Positions 1 through 13,787 of a stretch of DNA of 64,000 nucleotides are shown one piece after another; the stretch's first letter is position 1; each line of letters starts with the position of its first letter. Source of the stretch: Mermis nigrescens (lineage: Eukaryota > Nematoda > Enoplea > Mermithida > Mermithidae); NCBI GenBank assembly GCA_036768485.1, contig JAVLUZ010000346.1, positions 630,001 through 694,000 of the forward strand. The letters run 5' to 3'. The notes beneath the pieces are model-generated. The model was not told the DNA's origin. It saw only the letters and a list, made by a program, of their open reading frames with translations, and ran no database searches. The translations under genes were made by a program, and so were the position numbers.

Positions 1-250
1 AAGTATATTATGTTATAAAAATTATTATATATTGACCACTACTGGGCGTGACATATTTGGTGGCAGCAGTGGGATAGTCACATATCTTGTGGAGTCTGTA
101 GCAACTATGTTTGATCGAGGACGATCAAAGCTAAGGAGGGAGGTGTCAGGTAAAAACGTGACACGCTACTACAGTAATCTATTGACACCTGATGTGCATG
201 TTAGAACTACACGGATTCAACGCATATAACGTAGAGACATAACAGCTGAA
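1..250. other. left edge, no gene; possible LTR-like debris
   Basis: No credible coding frame is visible. On the minus strand the stretch lies just downstream of the gag remnant and contains repeated TGTCACG and TGACACC motifs, including a near-palindrome around 147-165 (gtgtca...tgacac). That position and composition could suit the 3' terminal repeat of the same retroelement. No second copy is in the window, so the LTR reading is only a suggestion. Confidence 0.2.
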
Positions 251-254
251 GCGA

Positions 255-1424
255 ATCGGTCTGAACTCAGTTGTTGTTTGTTTGTTGTTTTTTATTTTAT
301 TTTATTTTTTATTCTTTTGACTTGTTGTCCAATAAGATAGATTGTACCTGACAGATCGATTGCTTTTGATGGTAAAATACTCAAATTTTCGTCTTTATGA
401 TTAAATTGGCTTGGTAATTCTTTAATACCTTCTCGGAAAGCCTGAATGTCAATAAATAATGTTCTTTTTATAGCTTCTTCTAAGGCTTGAAATGCTTGAT
501 ATTGAGCTCCTCATAAACTTTAGGAAAATTCCCCTTATGGAAATCGATTTTTTGATAAAATCCCGATTTGCAGATGTTAATTCACGATGCGCAGATTTTG
601 CTACTTCTTTAAGCCTTTCTGCGAATTCAAGGGCGGTCTCATTCCTCCTTTGCCTAGCGTCATATATCATGCCTTGATAGATATCACTATCCCCACAGTC
701 CGAGAATTCATTCCTTAATTCTTCTTCAAGTCCGTCGTATGTTTAGGCTCTTAACCATCTATGAATTTTGTTTAATTTGGCTAATACAGTCCCAGAAGAA
801 TAAAACTCTAAAAATGCAATTTTGTAATTATCGTCTGCATTTGATACTCCTTGTAAAAGCAAGTGTTTTTCAAAGTTTTGAATCCATTCACGAAATGACT
901 CACCGAAAGCACCTGAAAACGATTTAGGCGGTTTGTGGTTAGGTATAACTCCCAGACGACTGAATGGGGTAGCCGCAGAAACATTAACTTCAGAAAATTA
1001 AGCTCCGTCATAATCAACAATAGTTTTTATTTTCTGTCGATTGTTTCGATTAACGGTTCTCCAAATTCGTTAAGAAGCTGCTCCACAAGTTTAAACCATT
1101 GTTTGAGAATCGTGAGCCACTTTTCTAGTCAAAGGTCTTTTCAATATTTCAGCTTAAAAAATCCTCAGCGGTGTTCGGAGTTTACTTCGGGAAATAGAAA
1201 ATGCTGATTAATCTATTTAGATGTTCGGAAGAAATGTCCAAGATTTTCTTTATTTGTTTTACAGTTTTGTCAATATCCGTTGATTGTTCTTTCGCAGATG
1301 ACAATTGGGGAACAATCCTTCTTTGGTTTTGGAAAATATCTTTCGCTTTCCGCTCCCAAGAATTCGGTTTTCTCAAAATCAGTCCCCAAATAGACAAATA
1401 ACGATTCAAGCTCCAAATGAACAA
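255..1424 (-). pseudogene. decayed retrotransposon gag
   Basis: On the minus strand, 990 to about 440 reads as a gag capsid-like domain. A segment containing FREWIQNFEKHLLLQG is followed by EEELRNEFSDC and by RQRRNETALEFAERLKEV, the usual 'F-x-G...W-x-x-FE...L-x-x-x-F...RQ-x-x-E-x-x-x-x-F-x-x-RL' layout of LTR-retrotransposon gags. There is an in-frame stop after HRWLRA. A frameshift near 500 moves the reading to another frame, which then stays open to about 255. Upstream, 1182-1424 holds a coiled-coil-like frame that may be the N-terminus. No protease or reverse transcriptase is seen. The assignment rests on motif layout, not a database match. Confidence 0.55.
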
Positions 1425-4216
1425 TTATAATAATCAATTTTATACTTGTGCGCGCAAATCTACTTCAATCTATTACAAATAAATAATCCAATTTCAAAAA
1501 ATAACTTATCTTCGATTTTACAAAATACCAAAATCGCTGGCCAGTCAATTAAGGTGATAAGATAAATTAAGCAGTACTTCGGTAGACCTGTAACCTCGTC
1601 GAAACAGATCAAAAAGAATTAAAATCACTTTATTCTTGTTCGAATGTCTATACAGACCAAAATCAAAACCACTGACTTTCTTATTGATTCCTATGTTTCC
1701 GATTCGACTTTAATCCACAAAAATTTACAATTCAACTTTTATCCGATGCAGCGAAATTCACAAAAAACGTTGCTAAGCGTCCTCGGAAAAGTATATGAAA
1801 CTGATCTAAGAGAAAATTTCTTGGAATCGACCAATATTTCAGGAGGAAGGGTCTGCGAAAAAATTTTTTATATGCCTCAAAGACGCAAAGCGCAATCCCA
1901 CTTCTGTCAACAAAACTTGTCACGCCTACTCCCAGCCTTATTAATTGTTCATAACTTTTAGCTTAAACTCGCCAATTTATGCTAAATTTTTCCATTTGAA
2001 GTTTGCGCGGTCAATTAATGAATTAGGTTTGAGGGCAATCCTGCGTTTGTATGTATTGATAGAGTAACGGCAACAAATAAGAAATTTATAATTTTATTCG
2101 AGAATTAAATGAAAACATCCAAATGATTCAATAATTCGACCTGAGCGTAAGCTAGGCGGAAAAAGAGGCGTGACTGATGGGTTCAGATTGCGCTTTAGCT
2201 ATGATTGGCTAAAGCATCAGTGATTATGATCTTTATAATACATGCAGTGAGGCTGACACCGGGACTTCAGGCTGGGACAAGGCAATGACCAGACGCAGGA
2301 CAAAGGTAGGAAGAGCCAAAGCTTTGAGTCGCGCCGCTTTTGTAGGAAAATCGGCGGGCGCACATGGTGTTGTTTTGATGACTCATTCTTGGATATCTTT
2401 TGCTCACCTGTTCTCATGTTTGCATCTGTCTGCATATATGCGCATTTTTCGTCAACTTACATGTTATGCATTTGACCTGGAGTAACCTTTTCAATGACTT
2501 ACTCACATGACCCAAAATTTAGTAAACAATGTCAGTTGTATGAGTATATTTTGCGCGCACTCGTGTTTTCTGATATTCTAAGTGTGGGAAGCTTAATTAA
2601 TCCTAAGTTTCCATTCTTGTTTGACGTATGTCTTCTCTGTCTAGTTCTTAAATCCGGTTTTGACTGTTTTTTACTATGATATTGCATAGAACCGCTTTGT
2701 TAGCCTTCGATTTTGCCTTTTCGCATATTTACATAAACATGAATTTTAACAGTATAATTACAATTTTGTGAAAAAATTCGAGACGCTATGATATGCGTCT
2801 TCGAAAACTTAGCGATTTATATTACAACATTAGATTTTGCGAATATTATAATATAATTACAAATGCACATACTTCTGGTAAAATTATTAAAAGATTATAT
2901 TACATTAAGACATATTCCTTACGTATTCTATTTGTACATATTAGATGCTTGAAATCGCGTCGCTCGTGACACCCCTTAGCCCGGCAAAAATTGGGAAAGG
3001 TAAGATAATGCATGGAAAATGAGTGAAAATTGAAATCTGTCTGTCAAAAAATCTAAAAATTTTCGGCGATTCGCAACGCATGGTCATTATTTTCTATATG
3101 TTTCTCTCAAGCTCGACCAAAAAGCGACATTTTTAATATCTTATTGGGGGAAAATAAATTAGCTTCTTTCGGAAAGTTAAGGATTTTATTAATTTAATGG
3201 ATAGAGCATGTTCGGAACTGTCAGAAAATGCACTTTGTTATATAAATATGTAAAAAATATAGAATCACAAATTTCCGAATATACAAAATACAGAATCACA
3301 AACTCTTAGAAATCCTGCGATCGTCCCTGAAGACGGCCCTAAATGCCCTACTAAGTATTAGTATGGCCTAAAAGTTTAGCTGCACCGAAAAATCACGAAT
3401 CAAAGTCTAACTGATAAAAATTTCGAATTTTCCAGACCTCGTGTAAAGAAAGGTCTAAGCTGAGATGGCTGTTGGTCTCAGCATCTGCTTAATATTCTTA
3501 GCCGATTTTTCCGTAGAAGTTATCTCAAGCTCGAAAAAATTAACATCTTTTCTATACAAAATTACAAGAAGCAAACGAAAAAATAAATGGAAAATACGTA
3601 TATGTATCACGCAAAGGCCACTGAATAAGTACAAACCTTAGTATTAAAATGACAAATAGGCAGCAGTGCACAGTTGAATATAATGAATTTCAGATACAAC
3701 AAGGAACCAACAATCAATTCTAGAGCAATTTTATTTGTTTATTTGAACTGACCGAATTCGGAACACCGCTGCTCTCATCATCAGAGAAGACAAAAATACC
3801 GAAGAATAATCTGTAAGCAAGTAATCCAGCTATCAAAAAACATATCAACGGCATAAGGATTAAGAACTCGAACTTTAGAAACATCAAGTCGTTACTTATA
3901 CCTAATTTTCTGATTCTATTCTAATCTGATTTTATAGTAAATCCTGTTTGACTGTCATATTTAACATTTTCTTTGATTTGGCTTCTCAGGTAATGAAATT
4001 TCTTTCTACCCTGGGTACCCAGGTGTAGCCGAATAGTGTGCAGCTCTGTCCAACCTAAAGATACCAATTTCATTCTGCCGGTGAGCTAGAATGAGCGAAA
4101 AGGGACCTTTCACGAGAAAAATATAGCATAATCCGGATTACATATCGGTTAATAGTCTTCACAAAACTAGCTCACAAAGTAATGAGAATGTGGTAGCCTT
4201 TTCTTCGTTGTAAGGC
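1425..4216. other. non-coding stretch, no recognisable feature
   Basis: Only short AT-driven frames occur, on both strands. None has a domain, biased codon use or convincing splice sites. No inverted or tandem repeat of note was seen. It may hold the 5' flank and non-coding first exon of the MGAT4-type gene. Confidence 0.4.
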
Positions 4217-4224
4217 TTGTTAAC

Positions 4225-4482
4225 CACACATGGGCGTGGGGGTTTGGAGGGGTATGCAACCCCCTCGAGAAACCAAAATACCCCCCCAGAAACCGAAATA
4301 CCCCCACAGAATTTAATTTTTGAAACATTTTTCTGTTTTTCGCAATGTTTTGATGCCAATGGATAGTGCTCGATGAGAAAGCGTTGAAAGATGGTATTTT
4401 TTCGTCATACTACCATTTTAAGGTTATTTTTTCGGCCTTTGAAAGATATTGCACCCCAGAATTTTGGTGCCGCCCACCTATG
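4225..4482 (+). mobile_element. hAT-like MITE, GGGCGTGGGG family, copy 1
   Basis: A 258-bp element starts CACACATGGGCG and ends CGCCCACCTATG, so the termini are imperfect inverted repeats. It is flanked by TTGTTAAC and TTGTAAAC, an 8-bp target duplication with one mismatch. Inside is the family signature: short C-runs with 'agaaaccaaaatacccccc', then 'gatgccaatggatagtgctc' and 'ccattttaaggccattttt'. The same organisation recurs at 9600, 20707, 26341, 57896 and 62425. Confidence 0.75.
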
Positions 4483-4978
4483 TTGTAAACATTTTTTCAG
4501 CCGCCCACTGGTAAAATGGATGAAGTCTTTTTCGGCTTTTTGCCCCGGATGCCCTCTATTACACTTAATTTGATAATTATAAGCGTAGAATGAGCAAAGG
4601 AATCAGAAAATCGGATAATGCACCTTTTTGTACATTTAGCGGAACTACCATCCGCGTACCAATTTTTACCGCTGTGAAAGACTTATTGCTCAATATTAAT
4701 GATATCGTGTTATTCAAAAATATTTTTTGGTCAATTGAAATTTTTTTCAGAAGCCACTAAGTTAAATGAGACGGATTATAGGCCTTGACAAAACGCTCAT
4801 AAGCATAGTCGAGCAAGTGCTCAGGAGAACTAGTCAATGTTTGGATATACAGCTGCGGATCAATAAGCAAAACTGCTTAGAAAATAAATGAACTATTTAC
4901 ATATCCGCTATCAGTTTTGTGCGAGCAATATAGGTTGATTACGGCTGCTTTGTCTTTTCAAGTGTTGAACTATCTCTG

Positions 4979-7650
4979 AACCAGCAAAGAAAAATGCTCC
5001 GATCGAACAAAAGAGACGAATATACTTGGGTTTGTGGATTATTAACGATGTAAAAGGAGGGGACTAGGAAAAAGCTGTTAATGTATAAAATCTATTATAA
5101 ATCAAACCTTCGCTGAGCAACGCAAAAAATCGATGTATATTCTGCGGCCTGCAGATTGAAATAAAGTATTGAACCAAGAAAACATTTGAAAAAGCAGCAA
5201 GTTAGCTATGCAATAGACATGGGGAAGTAGATACAGTAAACTAGGAGAGACTTTGCAAGCTAATTGCCAATTGAATGAAATAGCAAACATCGATGCATTC
5301 GAGACAATCAAATAAATTGTTGGTTAAGAGCAGGAAGAAACAAACAAGCTTATTTAAAACAAACTAAATTCAGGCACACTTGTATGCCCGCAACGGTACT
5401 GTGCTCTAATCAATTGACGCCAGGTTTGCTCGCTATAATGCTCATGATAACAAAATAAAAAGCCTATAAAATGCGAAGCATTAAGAACTAACTGAAGAAG
5501 GTAACATTTTTTTCAGAGACCGCAGAATATACTTCGATTTTTAGCGTTGCTTACGAAAGCATGATTTATAACAAATTTTGCGACTTTAGGCGTATACATA
5601 CATTGGTAGCTTTTTCCTAGTCCCCACCTTTTACTTCCCTAATAATCCACAAACCCAAGTATATTCGTCTTTTTTGTTCCATCGGAGCATTTTTCTTTGC
5701 TAGTACCCGACTTTTAAATAGCATGATTTAAGTAAGTTAGTCAGTAAACACATACAGTAACATCCCACAATAATAACAGTCCAAGAACGCGGAAAACAAT
5801 ATTGTTCTGAACATCGACATTATCCTTTTTTAAACAAGACAACCTTAATTTATTTAAACAGACCAAAGGTTTTCAGCATAAACTTTACGTAAATCTTGGG
5901 TATAAAGATCACTTACTCTCAGATTCGTAATGCTGACGTTACATGGAACATTCTAAAAAAATTAAGCTTCAGCAACGCTCTGAAACTAAATTTAATGTTC
6001 AGTGTAAACTTAACATAACAACTGGGTGTAGAGAAAACATACAGTCAGATTCGTAATCCTAACTTTACGGAAGATATTTTGAAAAATTCATTAACAATAA
6101 ATGAATAGAGCAAACTTTACACAACTGCTGAGTGTAGAGAAAACTAAGAGTCAGATTCGTAATTCTGAGGTCACGTAAAACATTTTGAAAAAATTAAGCT
6201 TCCGCAAGGCTCTAGAACTTAACTTAATTTGCAGTGTAAACTTTACCTATCCGCAGAGTGCAAAGCAGATTTTAGTCGGATTCGTAATTCTGATATTACG
6301 ATCGTTATTTATGAAAAAATTCAGTCTTTGCAATGGCCTGAAGACAAATAGATATTAGATGTAAACCGCTTCACGCCACTGTTGAGTGTAAGCAAACGCG
6401 CCCAACTGGCGTATCACGTTTGATTCCAGGTACATTTTTGAACTTGAGATCATGTCCAAACTGATAACCGGAGAAGTTGGCAGAAAAAAACAAGACAGAA
6501 ACACGTTTAACACACCCAATTTTTGACTTTACACCATCCGGAAAAGCTAAATATTGATGTACCTGAACGCAATCCGCTGTGACGTGTACCCCTTAGAAAG
6601 TGCTTTAGTTTTATTCTATTTGACCTATCCCGACTTCTAAACGGGGAAAGTGGCGAACAAAAAATGGACAAAAACGTAATTTATAGCATCCAACACATTG
6701 TAAACTTTAAAAATATGAACCTAACTCCCTATTAAGGGTAAATGAATTCGGTTTTTGCCAGTTTGTAGTCTTTAGGGCGTAGTAAGTTTGCATGTGCTAA
6801 ACTTCTGTTCCGCAAGATATAAAAGATATTTACCAATCAAAATAGGGAAAAAACGTTTCTGTTCTCGCTCATTTGCACCTCTGATTTCTAACTTTACACC
6901 TCCAGAAGTAACTCAATATTGAGTTTTTTAAACGCGGTTTGCTGCGACATGTATCCATTAGATCAAGCTTTATTTTCAGTCTAATCAATTTGTCCCGACT
7001 TATGACCGGATATGTTGGCGGAGAAATCTCATACAAAAACTGTTTTTTAAACCATTCACTAGAGTGTAAAGTTTAAACCCCTAAATCTAACTCCGTATTG
7101 AGTGTATTAACGTTTGCTGGTAAGACAAAAGTAGCCCTTAAATCTTAGTACATTTCTGCTGAAATGAATTTTTCGGGACTCATAACCGGAGTTGTTGGCT
7201 GACAAAAAAAGCAGGCCAAAATGTGTTTTTTTCAGCCTCAGATTCTTTACACTCTTTACACTGCCACTGTGGAAATAAGTCACTCTTCGAAAAAATAAAA
7301 AAGGGGTTTGAGCCTAGTCAATTGTCCACATTTTAAGAAAACCAGACTAAGCAGAGTGCAAAACTGAATAAGAAAAGTCGTGTGACCAACCAGAGTTTGA
7401 AAAATCGATATGTTACAATGTTACAGTAAAACCTTACACGTTCTTTACGCACTAGGTAAAAGTGTAAAACAAATTTAAAAAATGGCTACATCGAATTTTT
7501 TTATTATCTATCTTTTTAGAAAATCGCACAATACAGAATTATCCCGTTATAGCTGTAGGGGGTGCACATAAAATTTGCACCTCGCTGTAATAAAACAAAT
7601 AAGAAAAAAAGGCCGAGTATAGATACGCGCTAACGCGATACCTATGATTT
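4979..7650 (+). mobile_element. three-copy element with foldback head and hairpin tail, copy 1
   Basis: The head (4979-5703) is an inverted repeat. About 90 bp or more at 4979-5070 (cagcaaagaaaaatgctccg...) reappear reverse-complemented at 5610-5703. The middle holds tandem units of roughly 108-125 bp, visible as 'cagattcgtaat' near 5920, 6044, 6152 and 6277, followed by longer units with 'tttacac...aagctaaatattg'. The tail ends near 7650 with GCGCTAACGCG inside a short hairpin. The same head, middle and tail order occurs at 8842-12665 and 53390-55420. A hairpin-terminated 3' end is typical of Helitrons, but I do not see a clear CTRR terminus. No protein is encoded. Confidence 0.5.
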
Positions 7651-8032
7651 TAAGCCTTTTGTCACGTGTACTAAGTTGTTTTCAAGCCGAACGCAGCAAG
7701 CAGCAACCGTTTCATTTCAGCTTTGCCAGGTTTAGCTTAACGATTTCGTATACTTTTCAGATAAAGTTTTGGATAGTTATGACGCTTGGCGTAAAGTTGC
7801 AAAACTTATAATCTTATAAATTATCAGTTTTTCACTAAAATATCGGAATTTTCTCAATTTTAGGCAGATTTTTCTTCTAGAATGAGTTTTAGAGCAAATG
7901 GATGCGTTCAATTGTTCAAACGACGCTTTTGCAAAATTGAGTTATTCTTTATCTGCATCGTAATAATTTCATTGATCTAATCAACATTATCTACTTCGTC
8001 ATAATTTCATCATCTAACTAGTTTAAGTATCG

Positions 8033-8212
8033 CAGCAGGGGCGGATTAAGGGGGGCCGCCCCTCCATTGGCCCTAAATAGTGCGCAAAATTAAGCATTTT
8101 GAGCGATTTCTATCGATTTTTGGGTTAAAATGGCTAATTTTTCCGCCCAAGTCAGGGTTCCACCCCCCCTTAGAGGCACCGCCCCCTTAGGAAAATCCTG
8201 AATCCGCCGCTG
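8033..8212 (+). mobile_element. hAT-like MITE, GGGGCGGATT family
   Basis: A 180-bp element opens CAGCAGGGGCGGATTAAGG and closes CTGAATCCGCCGCTG, giving clear terminal inverted repeats. It is flanked by an exact 8-bp duplication, AAGTATCG, on both sides. The length of the duplication and the CAG...CTG ends fit the hAT superfamily. Related copies are at 29385-29601, 37187-37770 and 50565-51490. Confidence 0.85.
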
Positions 8213-8490
8213 AAGTATCGTATACAAAGACTCAATAGAGTATATTAAAAATAATCCACAGTGTTACGCATGTTTTTCGCTAATTAATTCGAATATTAAT
8301 TAGGTAAAAATAGCTTCTTCATATCCAAATTACCTAACTTATTGACAGTCATTTCCTGTGAATTTCGTCGTGGTCATCATCATACTACATGCATTATTAT
8401 ATAATCTTTTCACTGAGCCTTCCTTAATTTACGAATAGCCGCAGAATAAGTAATTACCATATACAATAAACATATTCAAAAATTTTTCAG

Positions 8491-8795
8491 CACCTCACTG
8501 AAAAAATAACGGAGTTTTGTGTATGACAATCAAACATCAAATGCGATCTGCAACGGCGAGAAAAATATGTCATTTGTGGAACAGAAACATCATCTTTTGC
8601 CTTCTCTTAATAATGGTTCTAATATTTATTCGTGCACACAACGACCACGGCCATTTGGATATTAGACAGGTAGAAAATTTATCATACGATAAAAAAGTTC
8701 TTATTCATCTTATAAAAAAGGCTAATAAAGATATCAATTTACCGAGTGATAAAATAATAAGATCAATGATACCAATCTTGACAATTACAGTAAAG
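8491..8795 (+). CDS. Mgat4: GnT-IV (MGAT4-family) exon 1: membrane anchor
   Basis: Likely first coding exon of the N-acetylglucosaminyltransferase IV gene. A cag acceptor ends at 8490, so the start codon at 8523 sits behind a spliced non-coding leader. The next gt donor follows AAG at 8795, giving 91 codons ending in phase 0, which matches the next exon. The product begins with a short basic tail, then a hydrophobic stretch (IIFCLLLIMVLIFI, about residues 24-37), and then a polar, helix-prone stem with one NLS sequon. That is the layout of a type II Golgi membrane enzyme. The sequence of this part is poorly conserved in the family, so linkage to the downstream exons rests on topology, phase and position. 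Confidence 0.6.
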
Positions 8796-9136
8796 GTAAT
8801 AGCATGAAAAATGTTGTTTAGACTAAATAATAACAATACTAGCAAGGAAAAATGCTCTGATAGTACAAAAAAAGACGAATATACTTGGAATTGTGGATTA
8901 TTGGAGATATAAAAGAAGGGGACTAGGAAAAGTCACCTATGTTCGCAAAAAATCGTAAGAATCTTCTGAAGATGAGACTTTCTCTAAGCAACACAAAAAT
9001 CTAAGTATATTCTGCGGGTTATACAGAAGGAAGCTGCGCTTTATTTTCGAGAAATAGATAAGAAAGACAATAGATTATTACGAAGAACTGATCAATCTAA
9101 CTTAAAGAAGCGATAAATCATTTTGTTTACTGATCA

Positions 9137-9362
9137 TACATGTAACGGTTCGAAATTCAGGCGGGCCCGGCCATTTCTAGGTGGGGGAGTAGGTGAATGA
9201 CCATCAATTTTTGGCCAAAAACTGTCACAAAAACATGACTAAAAACGGTCAAAAATTCGATTTTTACCTAAAATTGAGGGTTGTCAAAAATTTTCTGGCT
9301 TTAGGTGGAGATGAAGGACATCCGACTTTGGGTGGGGGATCCCCCATACCCGTTACATTTAT
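9137..9362 (+). mobile_element. MITE, TGTAACGG-ended family, copy 1
   Basis: The element begins near ACATGTAACGG and ends near CCGTTACAT, short inverted termini about 225 bp apart. The body has a C/G-rich opening ('gcgggcccggccatt'), then 'aattttggccaaaaa' and a closing 'gggggatcccccatacccg'. Copies or parts of the same family lie at 53277-53390, 57460-57700, 58485-58680 and 60476-60665. No clear target duplication was read. Confidence 0.55.
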
Positions 9363-9559
9363 GTTAATAATCTAATGTGAATGAAATTCCACATGAACGA
9401 TGTAACAATGCCATATAAAAGCGACAAGGCTTTTAATCATGTGCGAACAGGCCAGCACCGAAAAATGTAGGACATGTTGAAGAATTATCAGCGAGACAAT
9501 CATGCAAAGAAATGCAACAGGTCAAAGTTGTCAAAGATGTCCTATTAGCTGCTCAGCAG

Positions 9560-10040
9560 CGCACGTGGGCGTGGGGGTTTGGGGTATGCACTATGCACCG
9601 TAGGTGGGCGGAACCAAAGTTCTGGGGGTGCAAGATTTTTTAAAGGTCAAAAATGGCCTTAAAAATGGTGGTATGGCGAAAAAACACCATTTTTCAACGT
9701 TTCTCATCGAGCACTACTCATTGGCATCAAAAAAATTGCGGGAAAAAATTCCAAAAATTGAATTCTGGGGAGGTATTTTGATTTCTGGGGTGTTTGTTTA
9801 CCCCAAACCCCTCCCCACGCCCAGGTAATGCACCCTCCTTAAAGGCGGAATACCCATCGCTTTAGAAACTAAAATACCCTCCCCTACGATTCAATTTTCG
9901 AAATTTTTTTTGTTTTTTCGCAATTATTTTCGATACGAATGGATAGTGATCTATGAGAAACGTTGAAAATGGAATTTTTTCCCCATACCATCATTATTAA
10001 GACCATTTTTTAACCTTTGAAAAATCTTGCACCGGTAAAA
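9560..10040 (+). mobile_element. GGGCGTGGGG MITE with a second copy inserted in it
   Basis: The outer copy starts at 9560 (GCACGTGGGCGTGGGG), is broken at about 9600, and resumes at 9827 to end near 10040. The inner copy, 9600-9826, lies in the opposite orientation (GTAGGTGGGCGG to CGCCCAGGT). It is flanked by TATGCACC and AATGCACC, an 8-bp duplication with one mismatch. This is insertion of one family member into another inside intron 1. Confidence 0.65.
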
Positions 10041-10397
10041 AATGTTTTAAGAACGGCACTTTTTATTTAGAGGCCACAGAATATATTTCCATTTTTGTGT
10101 TGCTCCGAGCAAGTCTAATTTCCAGAAGATTCTCACGATTTATTGCGCGCATAGGCGACTATATCAAATCCCGTCTTTATATCTCCAATAAACCGCAATT
10201 CCAAGTATATTCGTCCTTTTTTGTTCCATCGGAGCATTTTTCCATGCTAGTATTCTACTTTTCATTAACAATGAATCGTTGAAATCAATCATTGAACTAA
10301 TAGGGTGACTTGTCAAATGAACTGAAACAGTCGAGCAGCGCGGAAGACAAGATTGTTTTTGACGTCAACATCCACATATCAAACGACAATTCTTACC

Positions 10398-10571
10398 TAT
10401 AGTCCGTTTCACATAAGTTTGGACATAAGTTTTAAAAATCATCTCCAACAAAAAGCTGACAGATTGCGATTATATAATTGATCTGATATATAATTACGCG
10501 GAATCCGTCGGCTTACTGTCGAAAAAAATTCTTTAAATTTATGCCCAAAAACATATGTGAAACAGACTATA
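10398..10571. mobile_element. MITE, TATAGTCTGTTTCA family, short form
   Basis: A 174-bp inverted-repeat element begins TATAGTCCGTTTCACATAAG and ends with the reverse complement (TATGTGAAACAGACTATA). Most of its length can fold on itself. The TA-containing ends suggest a Tc1/mariner-type TA target, although the TA cannot be separated from the terminus. Confidence 0.75.
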
Positions 10572-10717
10572 ATTCGTAATTCTGATGTACAAAATTTTAC
10601 TGTCTATAACGTTTTAAAATAAAAATAAATTTTAAGTGTACATTTTACAAAGTCATTGAATCACAAAAAAACAAAGTTAGATGCATAATCCTGATTTTAC
10701 AGAGAACATTTTATAAT

Positions 10718-10886
10718 TATAGTCTGTTTCACACAACTTCGTGCATAAATTCTAAGAATTCTCAACGACAGTAAGCCGAGGGTTACGATAATTATATATC
10801 TGATCAATGCTATGATCGCAATCTGTCAACTTATTCTCGGAGATAGTCTTAAAATCTATGACCGAAGTTGTGTGGAACAGACTATA
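10718..10886. mobile_element. MITE, TATAGTCTGTTTCA family, short form
   Basis: This 169-bp copy begins TATAGTCTGTTTCACACAAC and ends GTTGTGTGGAACAGACTATA. The internal arms are strongly self-complementary. It lies about 150 bp from a sister copy within the same host element. Confidence 0.75.
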
Positions 10887-11316
10887 AACTTAGCTCTTAT
10901 AACGTGCAGCTTCATAGACTTGAAGTTAACCTGTAATTTAAAGTTTACAGAATTCGAGGATGTAAAGAAAATTGCAGTCAAGTTTATAATCTTGATAGAA
11001 CGTTATGTTCCGGGAACATTTGAAAAACTTAACCTTTGGCAATGCTTTGAATATAAAATAAATTTTTGAATGTAAAAAATGTCTGAAGTCTGATTAGTGA
11101 TCCTGATATTCCAAATAACATGTTACAAAAAATTGACCCTCCACAGCCCTCTGGGAGCAATATAAACCTGTGGTGTAAACTACTTTACATCTCTATTTAG
11201 TGCAAAATAATTCGTTTATTTGAATGCGTGACGCTTAAGCGTAAAGCATTCTTATTCGTAATGGAAGAAGATCTTGGACAAAACCGATGCAGAAATATCT
11301 TATACATCACAGACTT

Positions 11317-11484
11317 GTAGTCTGTTTCACACAGGTTTGGGCGAAATTTCAAAAACTATGTCGGACAATTAGGTGACAGATTGCAATAATAGCATCGATT
11401 TATTATATAATTATTGTAATCCGTCGGCTTGCTTTCGAAAAAATTCTTAAAATTTGTGCCCGAACTTATGTGAAGCAGACTATA
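11317..11484. mobile_element. MITE, TATAGTCTGTTTCA family, short form
   Basis: This copy has TGTAGTCTGTTTCACACAGG at the left end and ATGTGAAGCAGACTATA at the right end, with a similar length and internal sequence to its neighbours (about 168 bp). It is the third member within 1.1 kb. Confidence 0.75.
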
Positions 11485-12675
11485 GAACTTAACACCTTCA
11501 GGAATAACTTAACATTGAGTGTATAGAAGCGCATCTTACTACTATGCGTAGCCCTTAAGATGTGTCTAATTTTTTACATTAGTTCGGACATCGCAATTTA
11601 TAACCGCAGAACTAAGCAGGCGGAATAATTTCAAAAACGTTTATTCACCCCAGAGATGATAGTTTACACCTGCAGAAATAACTTAGTATTGAGTGTACAG
11701 AATCGCGATCTAATGATATTTTAAGGGCCGTCACGTACTTCATTTCTAGAATACTTTGCAAAACCCGATTCATAACCAGAGGGGTTGGCTGACAAAGGGT
11801 CGGCAAACAAGGTCTTCTTTTACACCAGATTTCAACCATTACACTTTCAGACCTAACTCTGTATTGAGTTTAATGAAACGCGTCTAATTTCGATGCATAA
11901 ACCTTTTGACGTACTCAATTTTTAGTATACGTTGCGAGTCCTGCTTTATAATCGCCGAAATTGGCAATGTCAAAAAAGGCAAAAAATGTGTTAATTCGTC
12001 ATTTCCGAGTGTAAACTTTCAACCTACAGGACTAACTCCGTATTGACTTTAAACGAAAGCGGTCAAAATCATCCTTTAGACCTTTAAACGGAGTGCTTTC
12101 CAGCGGAAAGAATTTTCGTGGACTTTTTGATGGAGATGTTTACAGACATAAAAAAGACTAAAACATGTTCTTTCAACCCCATTATTTTACACGTAGCGTA
12201 CTGTGGCTTGAAGACCAGCGCGAATTTCTAAAAACAAAAAAATGAATTTAGATTAATCCATGCTCTACATCATAAATGCATTAGATTACATCAATAGTTT
12301 GAACTAAATTATTTACAGACGGCGTTTTGTAAAAAATTATAAATTCGACATTGGTCTTACTGTGCTACTATACCCGATAATTCTAAAAAAATTTTGAGTA
12401 CAGATTCGTGATTTACAGATCATGAGCAACATTTAAAAAATTGGACCTGCGCAAGCAAGAGAAAGACATTTGAATTTTTGGTGTAAATTTTACAAGCTCA
12501 TCAACACTAGACATTCAGTGTGAAGAAAAACAAAAAACACCGGCAGCGAATGTTTTAATATATGTCTTGAAAAAACCGCTCCTCCCAAATATGTCCCACT
12601 ATAGTTGTAGAGGGGGCTCATATGTTGGGATACCCAAGCATATTACAGGTACGCGCTAACGCGCTACCTATGAAT

Positions 12676-13733
<1,058 letters not shown>

Positions 13734-13787
13734 TTCGATATCGGTAAGTTATTCAAATATGTGCATCTAGCGATTTCTGTTTTATAG

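Larger units (their letters stand above)
8842..12665 (+). mobile_element. three-copy element with foldback head and hairpin tail, copy 2 (intron 1)
   Basis: The head starts near 8842 (actagcaaggaaaaatgctc) and its reverse complement lies at 10070-10257. The space between has been enlarged by two younger insertions (9137-9362 and 9560-10040). The tandem-unit middle follows from about 10260 and is interrupted by three TAGTCTGTTTCA MITEs. The tail ends at about 12665 with GGTACGCGCTAACGCGCTACC, a hairpin-forming terminus. The large AAT microsatellite begins within about ten bases of that end. Confidence 0.5.
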
